A stretch of DNA of 64,000 bases from Denitrobaculum sp965225735 (GCA_965225735.1 CBDDBN010000028.1:310001-374000); one strand, 5' to 3'. Shown: positions 43,085-52,643, counted from the first letter of the stretch. The notes: generated by a model not told the origin, from the letters alone. Made by a program: numbers and translations.

Positions 43085-43768
43085 TTACTGAAGCGAATCG
43101 TAGTCGCCTACCAGAAGTCGATGCTTCGGTTCGTCCTCGACGATATCTGGAAAGCGCCCAATCGGGTTGAGAAAGTAGTTGTCGACATGATCGTCATTGA
43201 CAGTCGAGACCTCGCCAACCAGCACGTCATCCTTCTCGCCCCAAAAGGCGTGGTAGACGCGTGGGAGGAGCGTAACGCTCTCACCGGGTTTCAGGCTCAG
43301 GATATCGCCGGGCGCAAAGCTGCGCTCAACTCCATCGGTGAAGACCGTGACCTTGCGCTCACGATCGAGTTCACCCTCCCCTGTCGAGTGATAGAGTTTG
43401 ATCGCCAGGTCGCCGCCGCCGCGGTTGATGATGTCCTCGGCCTTGGACTCGTGATAGTGCATCGGCGCGAGCTGATCTTTCTTTGAGATCATGATCTTCT
43501 CGGCATAGAGCATACCGCGACCGGAACTCAGATCCTCCTGGCGTCCGTTGCGCACGGTGAAGAGAAACAAGCCGGTCTTGTCATAGTCGCCGAGGCCATA
43601 ATCGGTGATATCCCAGCCGAGCCCTGCGCGAAAAATCTCCCGGCAGCTTTCCTTGCGCGTCGCCCAGTCATCTTCACTCCAATGGGCGAAAGGCGGCAGA
43701 ACGAAACCGAAGGACTCGATAAAGGCCTGCCCCTCGCGGACAATCTCGTTAATTTCCGAACGTTTCAT
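43085..43768 (-). CDS. D-lyxose ketol-isomerase
   Basis: A 227-residue cupin-fold sugar isomerase of the D-lyxose isomerase family. Metal ligands are His104 and His106 in MHYHESKAED, Glu111, and His173 in RVYHAFWGE. The N-terminal SEINEIVREGQAFIESFGFVLPPFAHWS is strongly family-typical. It interconverts D-lyxose and D-xylulose, and many members also act on D-mannose/D-fructose. It is the last gene of a sugar-uptake cluster on this strand. Confidence 0.9.
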   Translation of the reverse strand: MKRSEINEIVREGQAFIESFGFVLPPFAHWSEDDWATRKESCREIFRAGLGWDITDYGLGDYDKTGLFLFTVRNGRQEDLSSGRGMLYAEKIMISKKDQLAPMHYHESKAEDIINRGGGDLAIKLYHSTGEGELDRERKVTVFTDGVERSFAPGDILSLKPGESVTLLPRVYHAFWGEKDDVLVGEVSTVNDDHVDNYFLNPIGRFPDIVEDEPKHRLLVGDYDSLQ

Positions 43769-43824
43769 AACACCGTACCTTCGCTGGCGAGAGTTTCTGC
43801 CGTGTTTAATCTATCGTTGAGCCG

Positions 43825-44859
43825 TTAAAAAACGATTCTCCGGCCTTCGTCGCTGGAGCGCTTCGCGGCTTCGATCATTCTGATGGTCTCGCGCGCTTCC
43901 TCGGCGAGCACCGGCGGCCGAACGCCCTTTTCTATGGCGTCCCGAATACCGCGATAATAGAGATAGTGCGCCCCGGGCACGCTGGGCTCTCTCTGCATCG
44001 AGGGCTCGCCATCCCTTATGGTCGCCACCTCCGCCCAGTGCTCTTCAGGTTCGATCCCGTATCCCTCGTCCTGCGGCGTCATCCCGCCGCGCAGCTGAGC
44101 TTCCTGAATGTCCATATGACGTTTGACGAAAGAGCCCTGCGAACCGTGAACGGCGTATCGCGTCGAAAAGTCCGGCGCGAGGTAAGTCGAAAAGAGATCG
44201 ATACGTTTATTGCCCTTGCCCATACGAATATGGAAGCCATCCTCGACCCTGCCGCCGGGACGCTGAACCGTGATATCGGCGCTCAACCAGTCGGGCGTAC
44301 CGAAGAGAACCAGTGCCTGGTCGATCAGATGAGCGCCCAGGTCATAGTGAATGCCCCGGGCCGGAGCGACATAGTCACGCCAGGCTTCTGTCACGTTGGG
44401 ACGGAAGAACTCGAAATGGGCACGATAGGAATAGATCTCGCCGAGCGTCCCCTGCCCGACCAGCTTGCAAAGCGTGAGAAAATCGGAATCCCAGCGGCGG
44501 TTCTGAAAACAGGAGGCAATGCGGTTCGCCTTCTCGGCTGCTTTTACAACCGCATCGGCCTCTTCGACCGTCGCTGTAAAGGGCTTGTCCGACACCACGT
44601 GTTTGCCGGCCGCCAGCGCCGCCATTAAGAGCGGGGCGTGCTGATCGCTCGGCGCCGCAATCACGACCAGGTCGATATCGTCATCGGCGAAAAGCTCGGC
44701 CGGTGCGGCATAGATCTTTGCGTCAGGATGATCCCGCCTGATTTGCTCCTCTCGCGAGGAGACCACAGCCGCCAGTTCAAGACCCGCCGCCGGAAACAAA
44801 GGCGCGTGAAACACGCTGCCGGCCAGGCCGTATCCGATCAAACCTACACGAGGTGCCAT
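43825..44859 (-). CDS. Gfo/Idh/MocA family oxidoreductase
   Basis: A 344-residue NAD(P)-dependent oxidoreductase. The Rossmann motif LIGYGLAGSVFHAPLF opens the protein, the catalytic EKP-type motif appears as VSDKPFTATVEEADAV, and RWDSDFLTLCKLV and GIHYDLGAHLIDQAL provide substrate contacts. Members oxidise sugars and polyols at a ring carbon. The start used (MAPRVGLIGYG) is the standard N-terminus; long upstream sequence in the same frame reads as non-coding over the transporter ATPase gene. It lies between the isomerase and the ABC transporter. Confidence 0.9.
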   Translation of the reverse strand: MAPRVGLIGYGLAGSVFHAPLFPAAGLELAAVVSSREEQIRRDHPDAKIYAAPAELFADDDIDLVVIAAPSDQHAPLLMAALAAGKHVVSDKPFTATVEEADAVVKAAEKANRIASCFQNRRWDSDFLTLCKLVGQGTLGEIYSYRAHFEFFRPNVTEAWRDYVAPARGIHYDLGAHLIDQALVLFGTPDWLSADITVQRPGGRVEDGFHIRMGKGNKRIDLFSTYLAPDFSTRYAVHGSQGSFVKRHMDIQEAQLRGGMTPQDEGYGIEPEEHWAEVATIRDGEPSMQREPSVPGAHYLYYRGIRDAIEKGVRPPVLAEEARETIRMIEAAKRSSDEGRRIVF

Positions 44860-44890
44860 TTTCCTAATCTCTTTGCTGAGTATCGCAAGA

Positions 44891-46003
44891 TCAAGCGATG
44901 CGCTGCTCTGTCGCCGGATCGAAGAAGTGGATTTTACCCATATTGAAGGCGAAGGGCACGTCCTCTCCCACAGCAAGACCCGCGGCATTGCGCATGCGAC
45001 CGGTGACTTCCTTACCCCCCAGTTGCGTGACCACGAAAGTGTCTGCGCCTGTCGGCTCCACAACCTCAACACTGCAGGGCGCCTGCGCAATATGTTCGGC
45101 CTTAGGATCCGCGCCGTCGGGGTCGGTGATATCCTCTGGACGAATGCCGAGCACCACCGACTTGCCGCTATAGCTATGCAGCGCTGCCGGCGGCTGCGGT
45201 ACCGGGAGCGACAGAGACCTGTCGCGCTGAGGGATCTCGACCGCCAGCGATCCGCCGCCATTGGCAATCTTCGCTTCGATCAGATTCATGGTTGGCGATC
45301 CCATGAAATCCGCGACGAACATGTTCGCGGGCTTGGAATAAACCTCATCAGGCGTGCCCACCTGCTGAAGGATCCCGTCCTTCAGCACAGCGATTTGCGT
45401 CGCCAGAGTCATGGCCTCGATCTGGTCATGGGTCACGTAGACGATGGTGGTGCCCAGCTTTTGATGCAGCCGCTTGATCTCGGTGCGCATGTCCACGCGC
45501 AGTTTGGCGTCCAGGTTCGAGAGCGGTTCGTCGAAGAGAAAGAGCTTCGGGTCCCGCACCAGTGCGCGGCCCATGGCGACACGCTGTCGCTGCCCGCCGG
45601 AGAGCTGGCCAGGACGGCGCTTCAGCAGATGTTCGATCTGCAGCATGCCCGCGACGCCCTGAATGGCCTCCTCCCGCTCAGCCTTAGAGACGCCGCGCAT
45701 CTCGAGGCCGAAAGCGATGTTTTCAGCGACCGACATGGAGGGATAGAGCGCATAGGACTGGAACACCATGGCGATATCGCGCTTGGAGGGATGCAGGTCG
45801 TTGACCACCTTGCCATCGATGCGAATATCGCCCGAAGTGATGCCTTCCAGGCCGGCAATCGTGTTGAGCAGCGTCGACTTCCCGCAGCCGGAGGGACCGA
45901 CCAGCACCAGAAAGCCGCCCTCTTCGATCGAGATATCGACGCCCTTTAGGACTTCGACGGCACCATACTGCTTGTGCAGATTATTGATTTCAAGAAACGC
46001 CAT
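44891..46003 (-). CDS. Sugar ABC transporter ATP-binding protein (UgpC/MsmK type)
   Basis: A 370-residue ABC ATPase. Walker A GPSGCGKST, signature LSGGQRQRVAMGRALV, Walker B LFLFDEPLSNLDAKLR and switch His VTHDQIEAMTL are complete. The C-terminal TOBE/regulatory domain (about 235-370) includes GIRPEDITDPD. It belongs to the CUT1 family of sugar importers and pairs with two permeases and a binding protein in this cluster. Confidence 0.92.
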   Translation of the reverse strand: MAFLEINNLHKQYGAVEVLKGVDISIEEGGFLVLVGPSGCGKSTLLNTIAGLEGITSGDIRIDGKVVNDLHPSKRDIAMVFQSYALYPSMSVAENIAFGLEMRGVSKAEREEAIQGVAGMLQIEHLLKRRPGQLSGGQRQRVAMGRALVRDPKLFLFDEPLSNLDAKLRVDMRTEIKRLHQKLGTTIVYVTHDQIEAMTLATQIAVLKDGILQQVGTPDEVYSKPANMFVADFMGSPTMNLIEAKIANGGGSLAVEIPQRDRSLSLPVPQPPAALHSYSGKSVVLGIRPEDITDPDGADPKAEHIAQAPCSVEVVEPTGADTFVVTQLGGKEVTGRMRNAAGLAVGEDVPFAFNMGKIHFFDPATEQRIA

Positions 46004-46009
46004 AGCTGA

Positions 46010-46891
46010 TCAGCCTTTCACCGCGCCGGCCATCAAACCGCGCACGAAGTAGCGTCCGGAGACGATGTAGACGATAAGAGTCGGCAGCGCCGCCAGGATC
46101 GCGCCTGCGAAGTGCACATTGTATTCCTTCACCCCAGTCGAGGAACTGACCAGGTTGTTCAGCGCAACCGTCATGGGCTGGCTGTCGAAATCGGCGAAGG
46201 AAGCCCCAAAGAGGAAGTCGTTCCAGACATTGGTGAACTGCCAGATGACCGTGACCACGATGATCGGCCCGGAGCTTGGCAAGAGAATACGCTGAAAGAT
46301 CCGGAAGAACCCGGCGCCGTCGATGGTCGCCGCCCGGATCAGTTCGGTCGGAAAGGCGTCGTAGTAGTTCCGGAAGAACAACGTAGTGAAGCCCAGTCCG
46401 TAGACCACATGCACCAGAACCAACCCCGCGGTCGTGCCGGCGAGATCGAGCAAACCAAGGATCCGCGCCATGGGGATAAGCACGATCTGAAACGGGATGA
46501 AGCAGGAAAAGAGCATCAGCCCGAAGACAATCCGATGTCCGGGAAACTGCCACTTGGTCAAGACGTAGCCGTTGATAGCGCCCAGCAAGGTCGAGATCGC
46601 GACCGCAGGGATCACCATGACCAGAGAGTTGATGAAGTAGGGTTTCAAACCGGTCGGCTGGACACCGATCTGCGCCGTCCCCCAGGCCGACAACCAAGGT
46701 TCGATGGTGAAGACTTCCGGGAAGGCCAGCATGTTGCCCTGACGGATCTCGTCCAGCGGCTTGACCGAGTTCACCAGCATGACGAAGAGCGGCAAGAGAT
46801 AGAAGACCGCAAAGATAAGCAAGACCGAGTAGATCAGCGCGCGGGCGAGCGTTCCGGTGCGCAGCGCAGTCTCTTTCGAAGCGGCGCTCAT
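46010..46891 (-). CDS. Sugar ABC transporter permease (MalG type)
   Basis: A 293-residue permease with six helices. The EAA loop FFRNYYDAFPTELIRAATIDGAGFFRIFQRILLPSSGPIIVV is a clear CUT1 MalG-type motif. It overlaps the preceding permease gene by four bases (ATGA) and lies six bases from the ATPase gene, so the unit is tightly operonic. The C-terminal GAVKG is typical. Confidence 0.92.
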   Translation of the reverse strand: MSAASKETALRTGTLARALIYSVLLIFAVFYLLPLFVMLVNSVKPLDEIRQGNMLAFPEVFTIEPWLSAWGTAQIGVQPTGLKPYFINSLVMVIPAVAISTLLGAINGYVLTKWQFPGHRIVFGLMLFSCFIPFQIVLIPMARILGLLDLAGTTAGLVLVHVVYGLGFTTLFFRNYYDAFPTELIRAATIDGAGFFRIFQRILLPSSGPIIVVTVIWQFTNVWNDFLFGASFADFDSQPMTVALNNLVSSSTGVKEYNVHFAGAILAALPTLIVYIVSGRYFVRGLMAGAVKG

Positions 46892-47760
46892 GACTTCTTC
46901 TCCCGCAGCTCGCTGTAGAGATAGGGGATGATGATGGAGGCGATCATCAGCAGCATGATGACCGCAGACGATGCACCAACGCCCATCTGATTGCGGGTGA
47001 AGCTATAGGAATACATGAAGGTCGCAGGCAGTTCCGTCGCCCGGCCGGGACCGCCGTTGGTCAGGGCGATCACCAGGTCGTAGGCCTTAATCGCGAGATG
47101 GGCCAGAACCACGAAAGCCGAGAGGAAGGCTGGCCGTAACATCGGAATAACAATGCGGCGGTAGAGCTGCAAGTTCGAAGCGCCGTCGATCTGCGCCGCC
47201 TTCAGGATCTCGTTGTCGATGCCACGCAGACCGGCCAGAAACATCGCCATGACGAAGCCGGAGGACTGCCAGACCGCGGCGATGACCACGGTGTAGATGG
47301 CCATCTCGCGGCTCTTGATCCAGTTAAAGGAAAAGCTCTCCCAGCCCCAGAGGTGCATGACGTTTTCGAGGCCGATTCCAGGATCTAAAAACCACTTCCA
47401 GGCCGTGCCGGTCACGATGAAGGACAGCGCCATGGGATAGAGATAGATCGGCCGCAGAACGCCCTCACCACGGATCTTGAGGTCGAGCAGAATGGCAAGG
47501 CCGAGACCGATAACCGTGCAGATCACAATGTAGAGAATGCCGAAGATCGCCAGGTTCTTCAGGGCAATCGACCAGTGACGCAGGTTAAAGAGCTTTCCGA
47601 AGTTCTCCAGGCCGACAAAGCCGAAGGACGGCAGCATCCGCGAGTCGGACATAGAGAGATAGCCCGTGAAGACGATAAAGCCGTACACGAAGAGAAGAAT
47701 CAGAACGAAGCTCGGCGAAAGCACAAGCCGCGGCAGAAGTGTCTGAAGTCTCTCGACCAT
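46888..47760 (-). CDS. Sugar ABC transporter permease (MalF type)
   Basis: A 290-residue permease with six helices. The EAA loop is GLRGIDNEILKAAQIDGASNLQLYRRIVIPMLRPAFLS, with ALTNGGPGRATELPATFMYSYSF following, as in MalF-type CUT1 subunits. It forms a heterodimer with the second permease. The gene lies 137 bases downstream of the binding-protein gene, separated by a hairpin that may lower its expression relative to the binding protein. Confidence 0.92.
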   Translation of the reverse strand: MVERLQTLLPRLVLSPSFVLILLFVYGFIVFTGYLSMSDSRMLPSFGFVGLENFGKLFNLRHWSIALKNLAIFGILYIVICTVIGLGLAILLDLKIRGEGVLRPIYLYPMALSFIVTGTAWKWFLDPGIGLENVMHLWGWESFSFNWIKSREMAIYTVVIAAVWQSSGFVMAMFLAGLRGIDNEILKAAQIDGASNLQLYRRIVIPMLRPAFLSAFVVLAHLAIKAYDLVIALTNGGPGRATELPATFMYSYSFTRNQMGVGASSAVIMLLMIASIIIPYLYSELREKKS

Positions 47761-47849
47761 CTCGATTGCAGTCTCAAATCGTTCTGAACAAGGCTTTCGG
47801 CCCGCCGAAGGTGCCTAATCCTGTCCAGATCTGTAGGGATTCCCGTCGG

Positions 47850-47876
47850 CGATGGAGCTGTTCGCCAGCCCCATCG
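47850..47876 (-). terminator. Intra-operon hairpin after the binding-protein gene
   Basis: CGATGG (47850-47855) pairs with CCATCG (47871-47876), extended by CTG/CAG near the loop. There is no U-run, so it is more likely an mRNA-stabilising or attenuating stem that lets the binding protein be made in excess. Confidence 0.4.
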
Positions 47877-47897
47877 CATTTAGACGGTAAGGCTCTG

Positions 47898-49160
47898 TTA
47901 GAGCGCGCCTTCAACGGCGGCGACCAGTTCCTCGACAGCCGTCGCGGAATCGAACTCGCCGTTGAAATGAGCGGTCACAACATCATAGATGCCGTTCTTC
48001 ACCGCGGCCGGCGCGGCGTGGCCATGGGCCATGGAACCGAAGAGCTTGCCGGAAGAATTAGCTTCAGCCAGCTGCTTCATACCCTTCTTGCCGCAGGCGT
48101 CGAAAGCATCGTCGGAAACGTCCGTGCGGGCCGGAACCGAGCCCTTGACCACGTTAAAGGCCGACTGGAAGGACGGCGCCATGATGGAGCTGGCCAGCTT
48201 GACCTGCGCATCCTGGCCTTCTTCACCAACGGAGAACATGGCGAATTGATCGGAGTTGAAGGTCACGGTGCCCTGCGTACCGGGGAAGCGGAAGCAGAGG
48301 AAATCCTCGTCCGGCTTCAGATTGGCTTTGAGGAATTCACCCTTGGCCCAGTCACCCATGAACTGCACGCCGGCTTTGCCCTCGATCACCATCGCCGAGG
48401 CCAGGTTCCAGTCGCGGCCGGAGAAGTTATCATCGACGTAGGAACGCAGCGTCGCCATGCGGTCGAAGGCTTCCTTCATCTGATCGGAACCCAGCGTAGC
48501 GGGATCGAGATCGACAAAGGCTTTCTTGTAGAACTCGGGACCGCCGACGCTCATGACAACCGCGTCGAAGATCGTCGCGTCCTGCCAGGCCTGGCCACCG
48601 TGCGCAACTGCGGTGTAACCCGCCGCTTTGATTTTATCGAGCGCGGCTACCAGCTCATCCCAGCTGGTCGGCTGCGCAATGCCGAGTTCGTCGAAAATCT
48701 TCTTGTTGGCCCAAACCCAGTTGGTGGAATGCACGTTCACCGGCGCAGAAATCCACTTTCCGTCATGCTTGGCGAAGCGTTGCAGCGCGGCTGGCACCAC
48801 ATCGTCCCAACCTTCCTTAGCGGCGACGGCGTTCAGATCGGCGAGCGCGCCCTCATTGGCCCAATCCTGGATATCGAAGCCGAGCATCTGGACGGCTGTC
48901 GGCGCGTTGCCGGCCGTCACCCGCGCGCGCAGCACGGTCATAGCCTGCGATCCGCCACCACCTGCGACCGGCATGTCCTGCCAGCTCACGCCTTTACTTT
49001 CCAGATCCTCTTTCAGCACGTTCAGGGCGCTGGCTTCGCCTCCGGACGTCCACCAGTGTAAAACTTCAACGGAGCTATCGGCGGCCGTAGCAGCACCGGC
49101 ACCTGAAAGAATGGCGCAGGCCGCGACACCGCAGGCCAGCTTTGAAAGGTAACGCTTCAT
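47898..49160 (-). CDS. Sugar ABC transporter substrate-binding protein
   Basis: A 420-residue extracellular solute-binding protein (family 1). A signal peptide ends at GAATA-AD, then SSVEVLHWWTSGGEASALNVLKEDLESKG opens a GtsA/MalE-like fold resembling glucose/mannose binding proteins. The ATG chosen is preceded by GGGAGGAC and starts the leader; a longer frame adds 12 non-signal residues. It is the promoter-proximal gene of the sugar importer and follows two LacI-type operators. Substrate is unknown; the isomerase suggests D-lyxose or a related pentose or hexose. Confidence 0.9.
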   Translation of the reverse strand: MKRYLSKLACGVAACAILSGAGAATAADSSVEVLHWWTSGGEASALNVLKEDLESKGVSWQDMPVAGGGGSQAMTVLRARVTAGNAPTAVQMLGFDIQDWANEGALADLNAVAAKEGWDDVVPAALQRFAKHDGKWISAPVNVHSTNWVWANKKIFDELGIAQPTSWDELVAALDKIKAAGYTAVAHGGQAWQDATIFDAVVMSVGGPEFYKKAFVDLDPATLGSDQMKEAFDRMATLRSYVDDNFSGRDWNLASAMVIEGKAGVQFMGDWAKGEFLKANLKPDEDFLCFRFPGTQGTVTFNSDQFAMFSVGEEGQDAQVKLASSIMAPSFQSAFNVVKGSVPARTDVSDDAFDACGKKGMKQLAEANSSGKLFGSMAHGHAAPAAVKNGIYDVVTAHFNGEFDSATAVEELVAAVEGAL

Positions 49161-49220
49161 TTTTGTCCTCCCGTGATCAGGTAACACTGGATTCAAGCTT
49201 GATTATCCAGGCCTTGTTAA

Positions 49221-49238
49221 ATCTGTAACGTTACAGAT
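49221..49238. promoter_or_regulatory. LacI-type operator 1
   Basis: ATCTGTAACGTTACAGAT is a perfect 18-bp palindrome with a central CG, the usual form for LacI/GalR operators (TGTAAnCGnTTACA-like). It lies 60 bases upstream of the importer operon start and a second, nearly identical site lies 152 bases away near the regulator gene. Confidence 0.78.
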
Positions 49239-49372
49239 CGTTCAGGTCAATAGTCTCTCAGAAGGATTCCAAGAAGATATAGTATTTATCTAATTGTTTT
49301 TTCTAATTTTTATAGGGTACAGAAAAAGTAGATCAAAAAAATTTTCCTGACACAGGATTGAAATCTGTAACG

Positions 49373-49390
49373 TTACAGGTATGCTGCAAG
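49373..49390. promoter_or_regulatory. LacI-type operator 2
   Basis: ATCTGTAACGTTACAGGT repeats operator 1 with a single end change (GGT for GAT). It lies 28 bases before the start of the lacI-type gene, so the regulator probably controls its own gene as well as the importer; two sites 152 bp apart could also support looping. Confidence 0.78.
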
Positions 49391-49418
49391 CCCAATTGCG
49401 ATCTTTTGAGGCCTGTCC

Positions 49419-50519
49419 GTGAACGACAAAAGTCCCGGTGATTCGTTAGAGATTCCTGCCACGCGATCAAGTTCGCGCGTCAGTGTCGAACGAACCAAGC
49501 GGCCCACTCTCAAGACCATTGCCAACTTGGCCGGATTAGGGGTTACGACTGTTTCCCGTGCCCTCAAGGACGGTCCGGAGATCGCGGAGGAAACCAAGCG
49601 CCGGGTCCGGCAAATTGCACGGGATGTCGGCTATTACCCGGATCGGGCCGGGGTCCGCCTGCGGACCGGAAAGACCAATGTCATCAGCCTGATCCTGAAC
49701 CCGCACGACGAGGTGGTGGGTTATGGGTCCTCGGTCATTCTCGGCCTGTCCCAGGTTTTAAGCGACACGCCTTATCACCTTGTGGTCACGCCACACTTTC
49801 TAAACGCCGACCCAATGGATTCCGTGCGCTATATCACCGAGAGCGGCTCCGCGGACGGAATCGTCTTTTCGCGCACGGAACCCCTCGATCCGCGTGTCCG
49901 TTATCTGATGGAAATCGACTTTCCCTTTGTCTGTCACGGCCGGACCGAACTTGCGTCGGCGCACCCTTACCATGACTACGACAACTTCGAGTTCAGCCTC
50001 CTCGCCGCACGGCGGCTGATCGAAAAAGGCCGAAAACGTCTCGTGCTGATCGCGCCGCCAGCCATGCACACCTTCCACCAGCATATGACCCACGGCTTCA
50101 TGACTGCGGTTCGCGAAGCGGGCGTTGAGCGCATCGAACTGCCAGAGGTAAATCTGGATAGCACCTCCGAGCAGATCAGGACCGCCGTTCGCGACTTGGC
50201 GCGGGAAGACCGGAGCCCTGACGGATTCGTCTGCGGCGGTGAAGTCTCCGCTATCGCTCTCATGGCTGGACTAGCGGATGCCGGCCTACAGATCGGCCGC
50301 GACGTCGATGTCATCGCCAAGCAGACCTCCAGTATTTTCAATCACTACCTGCCCCAGATTGACACGATCTACGAAGACCTGACCGGCACCGGCCGGGAGC
50401 TTGCCAATATTCTCTTACGCCGTCTGGCTAACAAACCGGTGGAGACGCTGCAGTCAGTCGGCAAACCCGCACCGCGTTTTAGAACCGAAGCCGCAACACC
50501 ATTGCATGAAGCAACGTAA
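49419..50519 (+). CDS. LacI-family regulator of the sugar locus
   Basis: A 366-residue LacI/GalR regulator. The helix-turn-helix (about 28-75) reads TLKTIANLAGLGVTTVSRALKDGPEIAEETKRRV, with the hinge VRQIARDVGYYPDRAGVRLRTGKTN. The periplasmic-binding-protein-like effector domain follows (about 85-340). An N-terminal extension of some 27 residues precedes the first helix. Translation begins at GTG. The ligand is not predictable; divergent transporter and downstream DUF1479 genes are its likely targets. Confidence 0.88.
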   Translation: MNDKSPGDSLEIPATRSSSRVSVERTKRPTLKTIANLAGLGVTTVSRALKDGPEIAEETKRRVRQIARDVGYYPDRAGVRLRTGKTNVISLILNPHDEVVGYGSSVILGLSQVLSDTPYHLVVTPHFLNADPMDSVRYITESGSADGIVFSRTEPLDPRVRYLMEIDFPFVCHGRTELASAHPYHDYDNFEFSLLAARRLIEKGRKRLVLIAPPAMHTFHQHMTHGFMTAVREAGVERIELPEVNLDSTSEQIRTAVRDLAREDRSPDGFVCGGEVSAIALMAGLADAGLQIGRDVDVIAKQTSSIFNHYLPQIDTIYEDLTGTGRELANILLRRLANKPVETLQSVGKPAPRFRTEAATPLHEAT

Positions 50520-50554
50520 AGGCCCTGAAGAGGCCTCCTTTCCGGGAGGAAAGA

Positions 50555-51787
50555 ATGGACGAAAGCATCAAAACTCAAATCGTTGAAACCAAACGCCGGC
50601 TGCGTGGGGACAAGGAAACGCTTCGAAGGTCGTTTCGCGAACTCGACGACGCCATGAAAGCCGAGGCGGAGGAAATCCAGACCGCTGTCGCTGCGGGCCG
50701 CGGCTGCATTCCGGAACTCGCCTATGCCACTGTCAGAGACGGTCAGGTGTCGGACCAGACGCGCGCCGAGATCCGCAGACGCGGCGCTGTCGTCGTCCGT
50801 GGGGTGTTCGAGCGGGCGCAGGCAGAAGATTGGAATGCCGAGCTCGGCGCTTACATCACCGGGAACGGCTACTACGAGAAAGAAGTCGAAAAGCGGGGGC
50901 TGGACAAGTACTTCAGCGAGCTCGCCTCAGGACGGCCTCAGATTTTCGGTATCTACTGGTCCAAGCCGCAGGTCATGATCCGACAGAGCGAAGCCATGGC
51001 CGAGACAAAACGCTTCCTGAACCGGCTCTGGCAGGTCGACGGCCCTGGTGGCCGGGAGTTCGACCCGGACAACGACTTCACCTACGCCGACCGAACCCGG
51101 CGGCGGGAGCCTGGGGACAAAACGCTCGGGCTGTCACCGCATATGGATTCCGGATCCTACGAACGCTGGACCGATCCGGCTTTTCAGAAGATCTACGCAC
51201 GTGTTTTCGCGGGCGACTGGCGCAACTACGATCCTTGGAATGCCGCGGAACGCACCAAGACCCGCGAATATCCCTCACCTGCCGTCTGCTCCATGTTCCG
51301 CACCTTCCAGGGCTGGACCGGCCTGACCACCCAGGGGCCCAACGACGGAACGCTGCAGCTTGTCCCCGTCGCCAAGGGCATCGCCTATATGCTGCTGCGC
51401 GCCCTGCAAGACGACGTGCCCGAGGACGACCTTTGCGGCGCGGAGCCCGGCCGGGCTCTGGGCGCAAATCGTCAATGGCATCCGTCGCTTATGGCAGGTC
51501 TCGTCTCCATTCCCACGGTTGAGCCCGGCGACACGGTCTGGTGGCATCCGGACATCGTTCATGCGGTCGAAGACGAGCACAACGGCGCAGGCTTCTCAAA
51601 CGTCGTTTATGTCGGCGCCTCGCCCCGCTGCGCGAAGAACGCCGCCTATGCCGAAAAACAGGCACAGGCTTTTTTAGAAGGCCGCAGTGCTCCAGATTTT
51701 GCGCCGGAAGACTACGAGATCGATTTCAACGGGCGCGCGACCTTGGAGGATCTAACGGAACTGGGCCGCAAGCAGATGGGGATGTGA
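50555..51787 (+). CDS. DUF1479 (YbiU-like) putative Fe(II)/2-oxoglutarate dioxygenase
   Basis: A 410-residue DUF1479 protein, 36 bases after the LacI gene. The jelly-roll metal triad is His196 and Asp198 (LSPHMDSGSYERW) with His336 (HPDIVHAVEDEHNG), as expected for an iron/2-oxoglutarate dioxygenase-like enzyme. Other family motifs include FRTFQGWTGLTTQGPNDGTLQLVP. DUF1479 has no proven substrate; its location under a sugar-type LacI regulator suggests a hydroxylation or degradative step on the imported sugar or a derivative. A GGGAGGAAAG ribosome-binding site precedes the ATG. Confidence 0.87.
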   Translation: MDESIKTQIVETKRRLRGDKETLRRSFRELDDAMKAEAEEIQTAVAAGRGCIPELAYATVRDGQVSDQTRAEIRRRGAVVVRGVFERAQAEDWNAELGAYITGNGYYEKEVEKRGLDKYFSELASGRPQIFGIYWSKPQVMIRQSEAMAETKRFLNRLWQVDGPGGREFDPDNDFTYADRTRRREPGDKTLGLSPHMDSGSYERWTDPAFQKIYARVFAGDWRNYDPWNAAERTKTREYPSPAVCSMFRTFQGWTGLTTQGPNDGTLQLVPVAKGIAYMLLRALQDDVPEDDLCGAEPGRALGANRQWHPSLMAGLVSIPTVEPGDTVWWHPDIVHAVEDEHNGAGFSNVVYVGASPRCAKNAAYAEKQAQAFLEGRSAPDFAPEDYEIDFNGRATLEDLTELGRKQMGM

Positions 51788-51827
51788 TCAGAAAGCGGCT
51801 TTGTATCAGCAGAAGCTGACCTGAGGG

Positions 51828-52310
51828 TCACTCGGTCAATTGGCTGTATGCACCCCGGAAGTAGAGCAGTGGCCGTGAACCGGCGGGCCCAAGCGCGAGC
51901 CGCGTCACCAGGCCGATTAAGATGATGTGATCGCCCGCGTCGTGCACGGCGTCGAGGGCGCATTCGAGGTTTACCAGGCAACCTGGCAGGATCGGTGCGC
52001 CGCTTTCCCAGGTCTCGTAGGCGATGCCGTCCCACTTATCCGGATGGGGACTGGCGAAACGCACCGACAGGTCCTGCTGGTCTTCAGCTAGAACATTAAC
52101 GACGAAGTGTTCCGCCTTCTGAAAGCAGGGAAAACTATAAGCCGCGCGGTCGATACAGAAAGAGACCAAGGGCGGCTCCAGCGAGACCGAATTGAAGGAA
52201 TTGACCGTGACGCCACGCGGCAGACGCGCCTCGTCGAGCACCGACACGACCGCAACGCCGGTGGCATAGCAGCCCAGGGCCGTCCGGTAATCCTTGGAAT
52301 CGAAGGTCAT
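51828..52310 (-). CDS. Flavin reductase family protein
   Basis: A 160-residue flavin reductase-like FMN-binding protein. Family motifs are present: YRTALGCYATGVAVVS, GVTVNSFNSVSLEPPLVSFCIDR and FVVNVLAEDQQDLSVRF. Such proteins reduce FMN or FAD with NAD(P)H for a monooxygenase partner. The neighbouring genes do not include an obvious two-component monooxygenase, although the flavin monooxygenase at the start of the window is of the self-contained type and so is not a partner. Confidence 0.88.
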   Translation of the reverse strand: MTFDSKDYRTALGCYATGVAVVSVLDEARLPRGVTVNSFNSVSLEPPLVSFCIDRAAYSFPCFQKAEHFVVNVLAEDQQDLSVRFASPHPDKWDGIAYETWESGAPILPGCLVNLECALDAVHDAGDHIILIGLVTRLALGPAGSRPLLYFRGAYSQLTE

Positions 52311-52643
52311 TACGCGTTTCTGTCCGCTTCAGGAGCCAGTTCAGGGGCATCGATACCCCAGCGCGGCGGAAAAATAAATATCTTACCTTTGTCCCGGCGA
52401 GAAAGCCTCGGACGGTCGGAAACATGGATTCCGGCATACAATTGCCACAGCGAGGGCCTGAAGCGCTATTCGGATGGACCGGGAAGACAAGTTGCGGCTG
52501 ACCGCCGCGCCGCCTAAGCTTTTTCCCAATCCGATTCCCATCAGACTTAGATAGAGACCACTCCACTGACCGCGCCCGAAAAATCAGAGACCTCTCTCGA
52601 CGACGATCACCCGCCTTCGCCGGATGACGACCAGCCGCGAAAG

